From the NCBI GenBank assembly GCA_905339215.1, contig CAJPFN010000052.1:1-44170 (forward strand): a stretch of DNA of 44,170 bases, in the 5' to 3' direction. The notes beneath the pieces are model-generated. The model did no database searches. It worked only from the letters and a program-made list of their open reading frames with translations, and was not told where the DNA came from. Source of the DNA: Rhizobiaceae bacterium. Lineage in GTDB: Bacteria; Pseudomonadota; Alphaproteobacteria; Rhizobiales; Rhizobiaceae. Numbering within the stretch: the stretch's first letter is position 1; every line of letters begins with the position of its first letter. The position numbers and the translations under genes are program-made. Shown piece by piece: positions 1-9,956 of this stretch.

Positions 1-1
1 C

Positions 2-145
<144 letters not shown>

Positions 146-167
146 CGAACAGGACGGATCTGACGCG

Positions 168-190
168 GGCGCGGGACACGCTCCCGCGCC
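168..190 (+). other. GC-rich hairpin between tuf and rpsJ
   Basis: A perfect 9-bp stem (GGCGCGGGA with TCCCGCGCC, 5-nt loop) fills the short tuf-rpsJ gap. No T-run follows, so a classical intrinsic terminator is unlikely. A processing site or a partial attenuator separating EF-Tu from S10 expression is possible. Confidence 0.5.
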
Positions 191-212
191 GCGGCAGAAA
201 AGGAAAAGACGC

Positions 213-521
213 ATGAACGGCCAAAATATCCGCATCCGCCTCAAAGCGTTCGACCACCGAGTGCTCGATGCTTCGACGCGCGAAATCGTATCGACCGCCA
301 AGCGCACGGGCGCCAACGTCCGCGGCCCGATCCCGCTGCCGACGCGCATCGAGAAGTTCACGGTCAACCGCTCGCCGCACATCGACAAGAAGAGCCGCGA
401 GCAGTTCGAGATGCGGACGCACAAGCGCCTGCTCGACATCGTCGATCCGACGCCGCAGACCGTCGACGCCCTCATGAAGCTCGACCTCGCCGCCGGCGTG
501 GACGTCGAAATCAAGCTCTGA
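213..521 (+). CDS. rpsJ: 30S ribosomal protein S10 (uS10)
   Basis: S10 binds the 3' domain of 16S rRNA in the 30S head and, as NusE, takes part in transcription antitermination. The 102-aa product has the full family length, beginning [15 protein letters not shown] and containing the conserved [20 protein letters not shown] stretch at about residues 40-60. An AGGAAAAG ribosome site lies just before the ATG. It is first in the S10 gene cluster, about 65 bp after tuf. Confidence 0.98.
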   Translation: MNGQNIRIRLKAFDHRVLDASTREIVSTAKRTGANVRGPIPLPTRIEKFTVNRSPHIDKKSREQFEMRTHKRLLDIVDPTPQTVDALMKLDLAAGVDVEIKL

Positions 522-583
522 GAGCTGAACCAAGAGCCCGGCAGGCAAGAGCTGCTGAGGCTCCTCTGAAGGAAGATGAACCG

Positions 584-1297
584 ATGCGTTCAGGTGTAAT
601 CGCACAGAAAATCGGGATGACCCGGGTCTACAACGACGCCGGCGAGCACATTCCGGTCACCGTTCTCCGCATGGAGAACTGCCAGGTCGTGGCCCAGCGG
701 ACCCAGGAGAAGAACGGCTACACCGCCGTCCAGCTCGGCGTCGGCCTTGCCAAGGTGAAGAACACGTCGAAGGCGATGCGCGGCCATTTCGCGACCGCTT
801 CCGTCGAGCCGAAGGCGAAGGTCGCGGAGTTCCGCGTGTCTCCGGAGAACCTGCTGGACGTCGGCGCGGAGATCACGGTCGAGCACTTCGTGCCCGGCCA
901 GAAGGTCGACGTCACCGGCACCTCGACCGGCAAGGGCTTCCAGGGCGTCATCAAGCGCCACCATTTCGGCGGTGGCCGCGCCACGCACGGCAACTCGGTG
1001 TCGCACCGTACGCACGGTTCGACCGGCCAGCGTCAGGATCCCGGCAAGGTGTTCAAGGGCAAGAAGATGGCCGGTCACATGGGCGCGACCCGCGTGACCA
1101 CGCAGAACGTCGAGGTGGTTTCCACCGACACCGATCGCGGCCTGATCCTGATCCGCGGCGCCGTTCCCGGCACCAAGGGCGCCTGGATCCTGGTGCGCGA
1201 CGCGGCGAAGGTGGCGTTGCCGGACAACGCACCGAAGCCTGCAGCGGTTCGCGCCGCCGGCAAGGACGGCGCCGTGGCCAATGAAGGGGCGGAATAA
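584..1297 (+). CDS. rplC: 50S ribosomal protein L3 (uL3)
   Basis: L3 is an early assembly protein of the 50S subunit whose central loop reaches towards the peptidyl transferase centre. The 237-aa product starts [16 protein letters not shown] and carries the diagnostic loop [20 protein letters not shown] at about residues 135-155, which holds the family's glutamine methylation site. The C-terminus has an alanine-rich extension of about 25 residues, common in alphaproteobacteria. The stop overlaps the rplD start by one base (TAATG), implying coupled translation. Confidence 0.98.
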   Translation: MRSGVIAQKIGMTRVYNDAGEHIPVTVLRMENCQVVAQRTQEKNGYTAVQLGVGLAKVKNTSKAMRGHFATASVEPKAKVAEFRVSPENLLDVGAEITVEHFVPGQKVDVTGTSTGKGFQGVIKRHHFGGGRATHGNSVSHRTHGSTGQRQDPGKVFKGKKMAGHMGATRVTTQNVEVVSTDTDRGLILIRGAVPGTKGAWILVRDAAKVALPDNAPKPAAVRAAGKDGAVANEGAE

Positions 1298-1917
1298 TGG
1301 ACATCAAGATCACTACGCTCTCCGGCGCGGATGCCGGCAAGGTTTCGCTCTCGGACGAGATTTTCGGTCTCGATCCGCGTGACGACATCCTGCAGCGCGT
1401 CGTCCGCTGGCAGCTCGCCAAGAAGCAGCAGGGCACGCATCAGGCCAAGGGCCGCGCCGACGTCGCGCGCACCGGCGCCAAGATGTACAAGCAGAAGGGT
1501 ACCGGCCGCGCCCGTCACCACTCGGCCCGCGCTCCGCAGTTCCGCGGCGGCGGCAAGGCCCACGGCCCGGTCGTCCGCAGCCATGAGCACGACCTTCCCA
1601 AGAAGGTGCGGGCACTCGGGCTGAAGCATGCCCTTTCGGCCAAGGCGAAGAGCGCCAACCTGATCGTCGTCGACGATCTTGCCGTGGCCGACGCCAAGAC
1701 CAAGGTGCTGGCGCAGAGCCTCGCGGGCCTCGGCCTGACCAACGCGCTCGTCATCGGCGGCGCCGAAGTCGACGCCAACTTCAAGATGGCGGCGACCAAC
1801 ATCCCCAACATCGACGTGCTGCCCGTCCAGGGCATCAACGTCTACGACATTCTGCGCCGCGGCACGCTGGTCCTTTCCAAGGCCGCCGTCGAGGCCCTCG
1901 AGGAGCGCTTCAAATGA
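1297..1917 (+). CDS. rplD: 50S ribosomal protein L4 (uL4)
   Basis: L4 binds domain I of 23S rRNA and lines the nascent-peptide exit tunnel. The 206-aa protein has the typical basic tunnel loop ([20 protein letters not shown], then [18 protein letters not shown]) at about residues 50-90. In E. coli L4 also represses its own operon; whether it does so here cannot be read from the sequence. It overlaps rplC by 1 bp and rplW by 4 bp (ATGA), so it sits in a tightly coupled set. Confidence 0.98.
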   Translation: MDIKITTLSGADAGKVSLSDEIFGLDPRDDILQRVVRWQLAKKQQGTHQAKGRADVARTGAKMYKQKGTGRARHHSARAPQFRGGGKAHGPVVRSHEHDLPKKVRALGLKHALSAKAKSANLIVVDDLAVADAKTKVLAQSLAGLGLTNALVIGGAEVDANFKMAATNIPNIDVLPVQGINVYDILRRGTLVLSKAAVEALEERFK

Positions 1918-2207
1918 CCGATCTCCGCCACTACGACGTGATCGTCAGCCCGGTCATCACCGAAAAGTCGACCATGGCCTCCGAACGGAACCAGGTCGTC
2001 TTCAACGTCGCCCGCAAGGCATCGAAGCCGGAAATCAAGGCCGCGATCGAGGCGCTGTTCGGCGTCAAGGTGACCGGCGTCAACACGCTCGTCCGCAAGG
2101 GCAAGGTGAAGCGGTTCCGCGGCACCGTCGGCCAGCTGAGCGACGTGAAGAAGGCGGTTGTGACGCTGGCCGACGGCCAGTCGATCGACGTCGCCACCGG
2201 CCTCTGA
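1914..2207 (+). CDS. rplW: 50S ribosomal protein L23 (uL23)
   Basis: L23 surrounds the exit tunnel mouth and is the docking site for trigger factor and the signal recognition particle. The 97-aa product has the usual start ([15 protein letters not shown]) and the RNA-binding basic loop [14 protein letters not shown]. Length is normal for the family. The start codon overlaps the end of rplD in ATGA, which argues for translational coupling. Confidence 0.98.
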   Translation: MTDLRHYDVIVSPVITEKSTMASERNQVVFNVARKASKPEIKAAIEALFGVKVTGVNTLVRKGKVKRFRGTVGQLSDVKKAVVTLADGQSIDVATGL

Positions 2208-2229
2208 TCCAAGGCGCGAGGACAGGACA

Positions 2230-3063
2230 ATGGCACTCAAGAAATTCAATCCGGTCACGCCGTCGACCCGCCAACTGGTGATCGTCGACCGCTCGGGCCT
2301 CTACAAGGGCAAGCCCGTCAAGGGCCTGACCGAAGGCCTGACGCAGTCGGGCGGCCGCAACAACTACGGTCGCGTGACCGCCCGCTTCATCGGCGGCGGC
2401 CACAAGCGCGCCTATCGCATCATCGACTTCAAGCGCCGCAAGTTCGGCATGACGGCGACGGTCGAGCGGCTCGAGTACGATCCGAACCGCACGGCCTTCA
2501 TCGCGCTGATCAAGTACGAGGACGGCGAGCTCAGCTACATCCTGGCGCCGCAGCGTCTGGCCGCGGGCGATCAGGTCGTCGCCGGCGAGAGCGTCGACGT
2601 GAAGCCGGGCAACGCCATGCCGCTCAGCGCCATGCCCGTTGGCACGATCATCCACAACATCGAGCTGAAGCCGGGCAAGGGCGGGCAGATCGCCCGTTCG
2701 GCCGGCGCCTACGCCCAGCTGGTCGGCCGCGACCAGGGCATGGCGATCCTGCGTCTCAACTCGGGCGAGCAGCGCGTCGTGCACGGCTCGTGCTTCGCCA
2801 CCGTCGGCGCCGTGTCGAACCCCGACCACGGCAACATAAACGACGGCAAGGCTGGACGCAGCCGCTGGCGTGGCAAGCGTCCGCACAATCGCGGCGTCGC
2901 CATGAACCCGGTCGACCACCCGCACGGCGGCGGCGAAGGCCGCACTTCGGGCGGCCGTCACCCCGTCACGCCCTGGGGTAAGCCGACCAAGGGCAAGAAG
3001 ACGCGGTCCAACAAGGCGACCGACAAGTTCATCCTTCGCTCGCGCCACCAGCGCAAGAGCTAA
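2230..3063 (+). CDS. rplB: 50S ribosomal protein L2 (uL2)
   Basis: L2 is needed for subunit association and peptidyl transferase activity. The 277-aa protein shows the N-terminal [13 protein letters not shown] block, the central OB and SH3-like RNA-binding regions, and the C-terminal hallmark [13 protein letters not shown] with its conserved histidine, followed by a lysine-rich tail. The ribosome site GAGGACAGG lies before the ATG. It follows rplW after 22 bp and precedes rpsS. Confidence 0.98.
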   Translation: MALKKFNPVTPSTRQLVIVDRSGLYKGKPVKGLTEGLTQSGGRNNYGRVTARFIGGGHKRAYRIIDFKRRKFGMTATVERLEYDPNRTAFIALIKYEDGELSYILAPQRLAAGDQVVAGESVDVKPGNAMPLSAMPVGTIIHNIELKPGKGGQIARSAGAYAQLVGRDQGMAILRLNSGEQRVVHGSCFATVGAVSNPDHGNINDGKAGRSRWRGKRPHNRGVAMNPVDHPHGGGEGRTSGGRHPVTPWGKPTKGKKTRSNKATDKFILRSRHQRKS

Positions 3064-3079
3064 TAAGAGGTAACGCCAG

Positions 3080-3358
3080 GTGACTCGTTCAGTTTGGAAA
3101 GGCCCCTTCATCGACGGCTACCTTCTCAAGAAGGCGGACAAGGTTCGTGAGGGCGGCCGCAATGAGGTGATCAAGATGTGGAGCCGCCGCTCTACCATCC
3201 TGCCGCAGTTCGTCGGCCTCACCTTCGGTGTCTACAACGGCCAGAAGCATGTCCCGGTCTCGGTGAACGAGGACATGGTCGGCCACAAGTTCGGTGAATT
3301 CGCCCCGACCCGTACCTATTACGGCCACGGCGCGGACAAGAAGGCAAAGAGGAAGTAA
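3080..3358 (+). CDS. rpsS: 30S ribosomal protein S19 (uS19)
   Basis: S19 forms a complex with S13 in the 30S head near the tRNA A and P sites. The 92-aa product starts with a GTG codon ([18 protein letters not shown]), preceded by AAGAGGTAACGCCAG. Conserved [12 protein letters not shown] and [17 protein letters not shown] blocks are present. No ATG start fits the family length, so GTG is well supported. It sits 2 bp before rplV. Confidence 0.98.
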   Translation: MTRSVWKGPFIDGYLLKKADKVREGGRNEVIKMWSRRSTILPQFVGLTFGVYNGQKHVPVSVNEDMVGHKFGEFAPTRTYYGHGADKKAKRK

Positions 3359-3360
3359 CG

Positions 3361-3750
3361 ATGGGCAAGGCCAAAGCTCCGCGCAGGCTCGCCGACAACG
3401 AGGCGCGCGCCGTCCTGCGCACGATCCGTGTCAGCCCGCAGAAGCTGAACCTCGTTGCCGCGCTGATCCGCGGCAAGAAGGTCGCGACAGCGCTCGCCGA
3501 TCTCGAATTCTCGCGCAAGCGGATCGCCGGTACGGTCCGCAAGACGCTGGAATCGGCGATCGCGAATGCCGAGAACAACCACGATCTCGACGTCGACGCG
3601 CTCGTCGTCGCGGAGGCTTTCGTCGGCAAGTCGATCGTCATGAAGCGCTTCCATGCCCGCGGACGCGGCCGTGCCAGCCGCATCGAAAAGCCGTTCGCGA
3701 ACCTGACGATCGTCGTTCGCGAAGTCGAAGAGAAAGGGGAGGCCGCCTGA
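3361..3750 (+). CDS. rplV: 50S ribosomal protein L22 (uL22)
   Basis: L22 contacts all 23S rRNA domains, and its beta-hairpin lines the exit tunnel beside L4. The 129-aa product has the expected [18 protein letters not shown]-type helix and the C-terminal hairpin [18 protein letters not shown]. The length is slightly above the E. coli protein, as usual in this class. The stop overlaps the rpsC start by one base (TGATG). Confidence 0.97.
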   Translation: MGKAKAPRRLADNEARAVLRTIRVSPQKLNLVAALIRGKKVATALADLEFSRKRIAGTVRKTLESAIANAENNHDLDVDALVVAEAFVGKSIVMKRFHARGRGRASRIEKPFANLTIVVREVEEKGEAA

Positions 3751-4469
3751 TGGGCCAGAAAGTCAATCCGATCGGTCTCCGCCTCGGCATCAACCGCACC
3801 TGGGATTCGCGCTGGTACGCGAACACCGGCGAGTACGGCAAGCTGCTGCACGAGGACATCAAGATCCGCGACTACCTGATGAAGGAGCTGAAGCAGGCCG
3901 CGATCTCGAAGGTGGTGATCGAGCGCCCGCACAAGAAGTGCCGCGTCACGATCCATGCCGCGCGTCCGGGCCTGATCATCGGCAAGAAGGGCGCCGACAT
4001 CGAGAAGCTGCGCAAGAAGCTGACCGAGATGACGAAGTCCGAGACGCACCTGAACATCGTCGAGGTGCGCAAGCCGGAGACTGACGCGACCCTCGTCGCG
4101 CAGTCGATCGCCCAGCAGCTCGAGCGCCGCATCGCCTTCCGCCGCGCCATGAAGCGCGCCGTGCAGTCGGCTATGCGCCTCGGCGCCGAGGGCATCCGCA
4201 TCAACTGCTCGGGCCGTCTCGGCGGCGCCGAAATCGCCCGCATGGAGTGGTACCGCGAGGGCCGCGTACCGCTGCACACATTGCGCGCCGACGTGGATTA
4301 CGGCACGGCCGAGGCGCAGACTGCCTACGGTACCTGCGGCGTCAAGGTGTGGGTGTTCAAGGGCGAGATCCTCGAGCACGACCCGATGGCGTCGGAGCGC
4401 CGCGCCACCGAGGGCGATCATTCGCATGCCGGCGAGCGCGAACGCGGCCGTCGCCGCGAGAACGCCTGA
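3750..4469 (+). CDS. rpsC: 30S ribosomal protein S3 (uS3)
   Basis: S3 is at the mRNA entry channel and helps unwind messenger structure. The chosen ATG overlapping the rplV stop gives 239 residues beginning [20 protein letters not shown], the invariant start of the family; longer readings upstream have no support. A KH domain with the loop [18 protein letters not shown] lies at about residues 70-90, and the C-terminal domain ([11 protein letters not shown]) follows. The tail is charged ([12 protein letters not shown]). Confidence 0.98.
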   Translation: MGQKVNPIGLRLGINRTWDSRWYANTGEYGKLLHEDIKIRDYLMKELKQAAISKVVIERPHKKCRVTIHAARPGLIIGKKGADIEKLRKKLTEMTKSETHLNIVEVRKPETDATLVAQSIAQQLERRIAFRRAMKRAVQSAMRLGAEGIRINCSGRLGGAEIARMEWYREGRVPLHTLRADVDYGTAEAQTAYGTCGVKVWVFKGEILEHDPMASERRATEGDHSHAGERERGRRRENA

Positions 4470-4497
4470 GCGGCCTTAGGAATTTGGAGTTAGAACG

Positions 4498-4911
4498 ATG
4501 CTGCAGCCAAAGCGCACAAAGTTCCGCAAGCAGTTCAAGGGCCGTATCCACGGCGTCGCCAAGGGCGGCACCAACCTGGATTTCGGCGGCTTCGGACTGA
4601 AGGCGATGGAGCCGAACCGGGTCACGGCGCGCGAGATCGAGGCGGCCCGCCGCGCGATCACCCGCGAGATGAAGCGCCAGGGCCGGGTGTGGATCCGCAT
4701 CTTCCCGGACGTGCCGGTCACCTCCAAGCCGACCGAAGTCCGCATGGGCAAGGGCAAGGGCGGCGTCGACTACTGGGCGTGCCGGGTCAAGCCGGGCCGC
4801 GTCATGTTCGAGATCGACGGCGTCTCCGAGGAAACCGCGCGCGCCGCGCTGCGTCTCGGCGCGGCCAAGCTGTCGGTCAAGACGCGCTTCATCCAGCGCA
4901 TCGCAGAGTAA
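4498..4911 (+). CDS. rplP: 50S ribosomal protein L16 (uL16)
   Basis: L16 positions tRNA in the A and P sites and is required for late 50S maturation. The 137-aa product starts [16 protein letters not shown] and shows the family blocks [40 protein letters not shown] and the highly conserved GKGKGG at about residues 80-86. Length matches the bacterial norm. It is the next gene after rpsC, 28 bp downstream. Confidence 0.98.
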   Translation: MLQPKRTKFRKQFKGRIHGVAKGGTNLDFGGFGLKAMEPNRVTAREIEAARRAITREMKRQGRVWIRIFPDVPVTSKPTEVRMGKGKGGVDYWACRVKPGRVMFEIDGVSEETARAALRLGAAKLSVKTRFIQRIAE

Positions 4912-4925
4912 GGGAAGGGCCGATC

Positions 4926-5126
4926 ATGAAAGCCTCCGACGTCCGCGCCAAGACGATCGACCAGTTGAACGACGAACTGGCCAGCCTGAAGAAGGAGCAG
5001 TTCAACCTGCGCTTCCAGAAGGCCACCGGCCAGCTCGAGAAGACCGCGCGCGTGAAGCAGGTCCGCAGGGACATCGCGCGCATCAAGACCATCGCCGCCG
5101 AGAAGTCGGCCGGCAAGAAGGCTTAA
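4926..5126 (+). CDS. rpmC: 50S ribosomal protein L29 (uL29)
   Basis: L29 is a small helical protein beside L23 at the tunnel exit. The ATG with GGGAAGGG upstream gives 66 residues, starting [18 protein letters not shown] and holding the family pattern [17 protein letters not shown] and [14 protein letters not shown]. The start was chosen by family length and ribosome site; an upstream in-frame extension would run through rplP. Spacing to rplP is 14 bp and to rpsQ 10 bp. Confidence 0.97.
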   Translation: MKASDVRAKTIDQLNDELASLKKEQFNLRFQKATGQLEKTARVKQVRRDIARIKTIAAEKSAGKKA

Positions 5127-5136
5127 GGACAAGACC

Positions 5137-5379
<243 letters not shown>

Positions 5380-5458
5380 AGACAGGCGCGACAGCGAAAC
5401 AATGGACATGCCGGGGAGGGCGCGAGCCGATCCCCACGAATGAAGAAGGCGGCCAGTC

Positions 5459-5827
5459 ATGATTCAGATGCAAACAAACCTCGACGTCGCGGACAACTCC
5501 GGCGCCCGTCGTGTCATGTGCATCAAGGTGCTCGGCGGTTCTAAGCGCAAGTACGCCTCCGTCGGCGACATCATCGTCGTGTCGATCAAGGAAGCGATCC
5601 CGCGCGGCCGCGTGAAGAAGGGCGACGTGATGAAGGCGGTCGTGGTGCGCACGGCCAAGGACATCCGCCGGCCCGACGGCTCGGTGATCCGGTTCGACAA
5701 GAACGCGGCCGTGCTGGTCGACAACAAGAAAGAGCCGATCGGCACCCGTATCTTCGGCCCGGTTCCGCGCGAGCTGCGCGCCAAGAACCACATGAAGATC
5801 ATCTCGCTCGCGCCCGAAGTGCTGTAA
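5459..5827 (+). CDS. rplN: 50S ribosomal protein L14 (uL14)
   Basis: L14 sits at the subunit interface, contacting 16S rRNA and the ribosome-silencing factor RsfS. The 122-aa protein, the universal family length, begins [19 protein letters not shown]. It includes the conserved [13 protein letters not shown] and [12 protein letters not shown] blocks and ends at [16 protein letters not shown] lies before the ATG. In the classical scheme this gene opens the spc part of the cluster. Confidence 0.98.
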   Translation: MIQMQTNLDVADNSGARRVMCIKVLGGSKRKYASVGDIIVVSIKEAIPRGRVKKGDVMKAVVVRTAKDIRRPDGSVIRFDKNAAVLVDNKKEPIGTRIFGPVPRELRAKNHMKIISLAPEVL

Positions 5828-5839
5828 GGAGCCGGAAAA

Positions 5840-6154
5840 ATGCAGAAGATTCGCAAGGGCGACAAAGTCGTCGTGCTTTCCGGCAAGGACAAGGGCCGCA
5901 CCGGCGAGGTGCTGCGCGTCCTGCCGAAGGACGACAAGGCCGTGGTCCGCGGCATCAACCAGGTGCGCCGCCATCAGCGCCAGACCCAGTCCCAGGAAGG
6001 CGGCATCATCACCAAGGAAGCGCCGATTCACCTGTCGAACATCGCGCTCGTCGATCCGAAGGACGGAAAGCCGACCCGCGTCGGCTTCCGCATCGAGAAG
6101 GACGGCAGCAAGGTTCGCGTGGCAAAGCGGTCGGGAGAAGTGATCAATGGCTAA
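5840..6154 (+). CDS. rplX: 50S ribosomal protein L24 (uL24)
   Basis: L24 is an assembly-initiator protein of the 50S subunit. The 104-aa product has a KOW motif near the N-terminus ([20 protein letters not shown]) followed by the family block [17 protein letters not shown] and the closing [11 protein letters not shown]. An AAGGAGCCGG ribosome site precedes the ATG. Its last 8 bp overlap the start of rplE, so translation of the two is probably linked. Confidence 0.98.
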   Translation: MQKIRKGDKVVVLSGKDKGRTGEVLRVLPKDDKAVVRGINQVRRHQRQTQSQEGGIITKEAPIHLSNIALVDPKDGKPTRVGFRIEKDGSKVRVAKRSGEVING

Positions 6155-6704
6155 GGCACAATACCAGCCGCGCTTGAAGAAGCAGTACGAGGAGAAGATC
6201 CGCAAGGAGCTCCTCGAGCAGTTCAAGTACGACAACGAGATGCAGGTTCCGCGTCTCGACAAGATCGTCATCAACATGGGTGTCGGCGAGGCGACGGGCG
6301 ATTCCAAGAAGCCCAGCGTCGCGGCCGAGGACCTCGCCATGATCGCCGGCCAGAAGGCCGTGGTGACCCGCGCCCGCAAGTCGATCGCCGGCTTCAAGGT
6401 GCGCGAGAACATGCCGATCGGTGCCAAGGTGACGCTGCGCAAGGAGCGCATGTACGAGTTTCTCGACCGCCTGGTCACGATCGCGCTGCCGCGCGTCCGC
6501 GACTTCCGCGGCCTGAACCCGAAGAGCTTCGACGGCCGCGGCAACTACGCCATGGGCGTCAAGGAACACATCGTGTTCCCCGAGATCAACTACGACAAGG
6601 TCGACCAGATCTGGGGAATGGACATCGTCGTTTGTACGACTGCCAAGACGGACGAAGAGGCCCGGGCGCTGCTCAAGGGCTTCAACTTCCCCTTCCGGCA
6701 GTAA
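6147..6704 (+). CDS. rplE: 50S ribosomal protein L5 (uL5)
   Basis: L5 binds 5S rRNA together with L18 and contacts the P-site tRNA. The 185-aa protein contains [16 protein letters not shown], the [20 protein letters not shown] block and the C-terminal [17 protein letters not shown], and ends in GFNFPFRQ, all typical of the family. The start overlaps rplX by 8 bp. Length and the [16 protein letters not shown] start fit alphaproteobacterial homologues. Confidence 0.98.
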   Translation: MAKAQYQPRLKKQYEEKIRKELLEQFKYDNEMQVPRLDKIVINMGVGEATGDSKKPSVAAEDLAMIAGQKAVVTRARKSIAGFKVRENMPIGAKVTLRKERMYEFLDRLVTIALPRVRDFRGLNPKSFDGRGNYAMGVKEHIVFPEINYDKVDQIWGMDIVVCTTAKTDEEARALLKGFNFPFRQ

Positions 6705-6730
6705 CGGCAGCGAAAAAGGAACAATCTGAA

Positions 6731-7036
6731 ATGGCAAAGACCAGCTCAGTCGAGAAGAACAACCGCCGCCGCAAGCTCGTGGACCAGTACGCCGCGAAGC
6801 GCAAGGCGCTGAAGGCCATCGTCATGGATCAGTCCAAGCCGATGGACGAGCGCTTCCGCGCTCAGCTGAAGCTTTCGGCCCTTCCGCGCAACTCGGCAAA
6901 GACCCGCATCCGCAACCGCTGCGAGATCACGGGCCGGCCGCGCGCCTACTATCGCAAGCTCAAGATGTCGCGCGTGGCTCTGCGCGAGCTGGGCAATACC
7001 GGCCTGGTTCCGGGTCTCGTGAAGTCGAGCTGGTAA
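6731..7036 (+). CDS. rpsN: 30S ribosomal protein S14 (uS14), zinc-free type
   Basis: S14 is a late 30S head protein. The ATG preceded by AAAAGGAACAATCTGAA gives 101 residues starting [15 protein letters not shown]. This is the long form without the CxxC-CxxC zinc ribbon: only one cysteine is seen, in [16 protein letters not shown] at about residues 60-75. It ends [11 protein letters not shown] as in other proteobacteria. Upstream in-frame sequence belongs to the rplE overlap region and is not used. Confidence 0.98.
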   Translation: MAKTSSVEKNNRRRKLVDQYAAKRKALKAIVMDQSKPMDERFRAQLKLSALPRNSAKTRIRNRCEITGRPRAYYRKLKMSRVALRELGNTGLVPGLVKSSW

Positions 7037-7048
7037 GGAGGACCCGAT

Positions 7049-7447
7049 ATGTCCATGAATGATCCTCTCGGCGATATGCTGACCCGCATCCGCAACGCCA
7101 TCGGCCGCAAGAAGACCAAGGTCTCGACGCCGGCCTCGCGTCTGCGCGCCCGCGTTCTCGACGTCCTGAAGTCGGAAGGTTACATCCGCGACTACAGTCA
7201 GGTCGACTACGACAATGGCAAGTCGGAACTCGAGATCGAGCTGAAGTACTACGAGGGCGCTCCCGTGATCCGCGAGATCGCCCGCGTCTCCAAGCCCGGC
7301 CGCCGCGTCTACGTGTCGGTCAAGTCGATCCCGCACGTCGCCAACGGCCTCGGCATCTCGATCCTCTCGACCCCGAAGGGTGTGATGACCGACCACGAGG
7401 CCCGCGAGCAGAACGTCGGCGGAGAAATCCTCTGCCAGATCTTCTGA
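7049..7447 (+). CDS. rpsH: 30S ribosomal protein S8 (uS8)
   Basis: S8 is a primary 16S rRNA-binding protein and, in E. coli, the translational repressor of the spc operon. The 132-aa product begins [18 protein letters not shown] and ends with the invariant C-terminal block ([20 protein letters not shown] followed by ILCQIF). AAGGAGGACCC upstream is a strong ribosome site. Only 12 bp separate it from rpsN. Confidence 0.98.
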   Translation: MSMNDPLGDMLTRIRNAIGRKKTKVSTPASRLRARVLDVLKSEGYIRDYSQVDYDNGKSELEIELKYYEGAPVIREIARVSKPGRRVYVSVKSIPHVANGLGISILSTPKGVMTDHEAREQNVGGEILCQIF

Positions 7448-7483
7448 TCGGCTGGACGCAAGCAAAGGAACGAGGACAGAACG

Positions 7484-8017
7484 ATGTCTCGTATTGGCAA
7501 GAAACCCGTAGCGGTCCCGCAGGGCGTGACCGCCTCCGTCAACGGCCAGACCGTGACGGCCAAGGGCCCGAAGGGTGAACTGAAGTTCGTCGTCAACGAC
7601 GAGGTGCTGGTCAAGATGGAGGGCGGCGCGATTGCCGTCGAACCCCGCGACCAGACCAAGGCGGCGCGCTCGAAGTGGGGCATGTCCCGCACCCAGATCG
7701 TCAACATCATCGAAGGCGTGAAGTCGGGTTTCGAGAAGAAGCTCGAGATCAGCGGCGTCGGCTATCGCGCCGCCATGCAGGGCAAGAACCTGCAGCTCGC
7801 GCTCGGCTTCAGCCATGACGTCGTCTACGAGACGCCGCAGGGCATCACGATTGCCGTGCCGAAGCCTACCGAGATCGTCGTGTCGGGCATCGACAAGCAG
7901 CAGGTCGGCCAGGTCGCAGCGGAGATCCGCGAGTACCGCGGTCCCGAGCCCTACAAGGGCAAGGGCGTGAAGTACGCCGGCGAGAAGATCGTCCGCAAGG
8001 AAGGCAAGAAGAAGTAG
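7484..8017 (+). CDS. rplF: 50S ribosomal protein L6 (uL6)
   Basis: L6 lies near the GTPase-associated centre of the 50S subunit. The 177-aa protein has two homologous alpha/beta domains and the typical start [15 protein letters not shown]. The C-terminal RNA-binding segment [20 protein letters not shown] is followed by [16 protein letters not shown]. An 86-bp spacer with a GC-rich foldable stretch separates it from rplR. Confidence 0.98.
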   Translation: MSRIGKKPVAVPQGVTASVNGQTVTAKGPKGELKFVVNDEVLVKMEGGAIAVEPRDQTKAARSKWGMSRTQIVNIIEGVKSGFEKKLEISGVGYRAAMQGKNLQLALGFSHDVVYETPQGITIAVPKPTEIVVSGIDKQQVGQVAAEIREYRGPEPYKGKGVKYAGEKIVRKEGKKK

Positions 8018-8103
8018 CAGTCGCAACGCCACGGGGTGCCGCCGCGGGAGCCGTCGCTACCGCACATGGTGTCCCCCGTTTTCCAAGGCAAGGAACGAAG
8101 AAA

Positions 8104-8463
8104 ATGGCTTCCAAGGAATCCACCCAGCGCCGCGCCCAGCGCATCCGCCGGCAGATCAAGAAGGTCGCAGGCGAGCGCCCGCGTCTTTCGGTCTACCGGT
8201 CGTCGAAGAACATCTATGCCCAGATCATCGACGACGCGAAGGGCCATACGCTTGCCGCCGCCTCGACCCTGGAGAAGGATCTGCGCGGCAACCTCAAGAC
8301 CGGCGCGGACGTCGCCGCCGCTGCCGCGATCGGCAAGCTGATCGCCGAGCGCGCCGCCAAGGCCGGTGTCAAGGAAGTGGTCTTCGACCGCGGACCGTAC
8401 ATCTATCACGGCCGCGTCAAGGCGCTTGCCGATGCCGCACGCGAGGGCGGCCTCGACTTCTGA
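8104..8463 (+). CDS. rplR: 50S ribosomal protein L18 (uL18)
   Basis: L18 binds 5S rRNA and helps place it in the central protuberance. The 119-aa product has a basic N-terminal tail ([20 protein letters not shown]), the [16 protein letters not shown] block and the family-defining C-terminal [20 protein letters not shown], ending GGLDF. Length is normal. AAGGAACGAAGAAA lies immediately before the ATG. Confidence 0.98.
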   Translation: MASKESTQRRAQRIRRQIKKVAGERPRLSVYRSSKNIYAQIIDDAKGHTLAAASTLEKDLRGNLKTGADVAAAAAIGKLIAERAAKAGVKEVVFDRGPYIYHGRVKALADAAREGGLDF

Positions 8464-8540
8464 TTTTCGCCGTGGAGGCCGCAGAATGACGGCCCCGCAA
8501 ACCAGCAACCGTGCTTCCGGAAAAGAACAAGGATCAGGAT

Positions 8541-9110
8541 ATGGCACAGGAACGTAGGGAAGGCGGCCGCGAGCGCGGTCGCGACCGCGAGGAACGCGAC
8601 GACGGCATGGTGGACAAGCTCGTCCACATCAATCGCGTCGCCAAGGTCGTCAAGGGCGGACGCCGCTTCGGCTTTGCCGCGCTCGTCGTCGTCGGCGACC
8701 AGAAGGGCCGCGTCGGCTTCGGCCACGGCAAGGCGCGCGAGGTGCCGGAGGCGATCCGCAAGGCGACCGAGGCTGCCAAGCGCGACATGATCTTCGTTCC
8801 GCTGCGCTCGGGCCGCACGTTGCACCACGACGTCGAAGGACGTTGGGGCGCAGGCAAGGTCCTGCTGCGCACGGCCAAGGCCGGTACCGGCATCATCGCC
8901 GGCGGCCCGATGCGCGCCGTCTTCGAGACGCTCGGCATGCACGACGTCGTCGCCAAGTCGATGGGCTCGTCGAATCCCTACAACATGGTTCGCGCCACCT
9001 TCGACGCGCTGAAGAGCCAGATGCACCCGAAGGACGTGGCTGCCCAGCGCGGCATCAAGTACTCGGCCCTGCAGGCTCGACGCGGCGCTGCCGTCACGGC
9101 GGACGAATAG
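8541..9110 (+). CDS. rpsE: 30S ribosomal protein S5 (uS5)
   Basis: S5 contributes to decoding accuracy and mRNA entry. The ATG after AACAAGGATCAGGAT gives 189 residues. The product has an arginine/glutamate-rich N-terminal extension ([17 protein letters not shown]), the double-stranded RNA-binding S5 domain ([34 protein letters not shown]) and the C-terminal domain with [20 protein letters not shown]. The charged extension is usual in alphaproteobacteria. A start 30 bp further upstream lacks family support. Confidence 0.97.
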   Translation: MAQERREGGRERGRDREERDDGMVDKLVHINRVAKVVKGGRRFGFAALVVVGDQKGRVGFGHGKAREVPEAIRKATEAAKRDMIFVPLRSGRTLHHDVEGRWGAGKVLLRTAKAGTGIIAGGPMRAVFETLGMHDVVAKSMGSSNPYNMVRATFDALKSQMHPKDVAAQRGIKYSALQARRGAAVTADE

Positions 9111-9138
9111 TCCGGCCGGCTGATCAGGGAAAACGAAA

Positions 9139-9336
9139 ATGGCTAAGAAGCAGAGCAAGACGATCACCGTCGAGCAGATCGGCAGCCCGATCCGTCGTCC
9201 CAAGGAGCAGCGCGCGACGCTGGTGGGCCTCGGACTGAACAAGATGCATCGCAAGCGCACGCTCGAGGATACGCCTGCCGTCCGCGGCATGATCGCGTCC
9301 GTGGGCCATCTCGTCCGCATCGTGGACGAGGCGTGA
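9139..9336 (+). CDS. rpmD: 50S ribosomal protein L30 (uL30)
   Basis: L30 is a small 50S protein that is absent from some bacterial lines. The 65-aa product shows the family signature ([20 protein letters not shown], then [20 protein letters not shown]). CAGGGAAAACGAAA precedes the ATG. It lies between rpsE and rplO with gaps of 28 and 22 bp, the standard spc order. Confidence 0.98.
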   Translation: MAKKQSKTITVEQIGSPIRRPKEQRATLVGLGLNKMHRKRTLEDTPAVRGMIASVGHLVRIVDEA

Positions 9337-9358
9337 GCGGCAGCGCAGGAGAAAGACG

Positions 9359-9829
9359 ATGAAACTCAACGATCTGCGTGACAAGGACGGCGCCACCCAT
9401 TCGAAGAAGCGGCTCGGCCGCGGCATCGGTTCGGGTTCGGGCAAGACCGCCGGTCGCGGCGTGAAGGGCCAGAAGGCGCGTTCCGGCGTCGCCATCAACG
9501 GTTTCGAGGGTGGCCAGATGCCGCTCTACCGCCGTCTGCCCAAGCGCGGCTTCAACAACATCTTCGCCAAGGACTTCAACATCGTGTCGCTGGCCCGCGT
9601 TCAGGCGGCGATCGATGCCGGCAAGCTCGACGCGAAGGAAACGGTCAACGCCGACGCCCTCATCAAGGCCGGCGTCATTCGCCGCGCCAAGGACGGCGTT
9701 CGTCTTCTTGCCGACGGCGAGCTGACGGCCAAGGTCGCGTTCGACGTGGCCGGCGCCTCGAAGGCTGCCGTCGACAAGGTCGCGAAGGTCGGCGGCTCGG
9801 TGAAGCTGCCCGAGAAGGCGGCCGAGTAG
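9359..9829 (+). CDS. rplO: 50S ribosomal protein L15 (uL15)
   Basis: L15 is a late-assembly 50S protein with a long extended N-terminal arm. The 156-aa protein begins [20 protein letters not shown] and has the glycine-rich basic arm ([20 protein letters not shown]), then [17 protein letters not shown] and the globular C-terminal domain. CAGGAGAAAGACG precedes the ATG. A large inverted repeat follows before secY. Confidence 0.98.
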   Translation: MKLNDLRDKDGATHSKKRLGRGIGSGSGKTAGRGVKGQKARSGVAINGFEGGQMPLYRRLPKRGFNNIFAKDFNIVSLARVQAAIDAGKLDAKETVNADALIKAGVIRRAKDGVRLLADGELTAKVAFDVAGASKAAVDKVAKVGGSVKLPEKAAE

Positions 9830-9830
9830 A

Positions 9831-9887
9831 GGCTCCGGCAACGCGGCGGCCCTTCGGCCGCCGCTTGCATGTTTGCCGTCCGGAGCC
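9831..9887 (+). other. Nested inverted repeat between rplO and secY
   Basis: An inner hairpin (GCGGCGGCC at 9843-9851 with GGCCGCCGC at 9856-9864, loop CTTC) sits inside an outer 8-bp pair (GGCTCCGG at 9831-9838 with CCGGAGCC at 9880-9887). Only a weak T-rich stretch follows the inner stem. It may act as a partial terminator or an RNA processing/stability element lowering secY-adk expression relative to the ribosomal genes. Confidence 0.6.
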
Positions 9888-9956
9888 TATCTCGGGGCTT
9901 CGGTGACACGCGCCGCCCGCGAGGGCGGCATTTGCGTGACCAAGCGGAGAATTTGC

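Noticed and set aside
2080-3111. Long open frame (343 codons) on the minus strand opposite rplB
   Set aside because: It is a GC-rich shadow of rplB; composition is Arg/Ala/Val-rich with no family pattern, and the + strand gene is certain.
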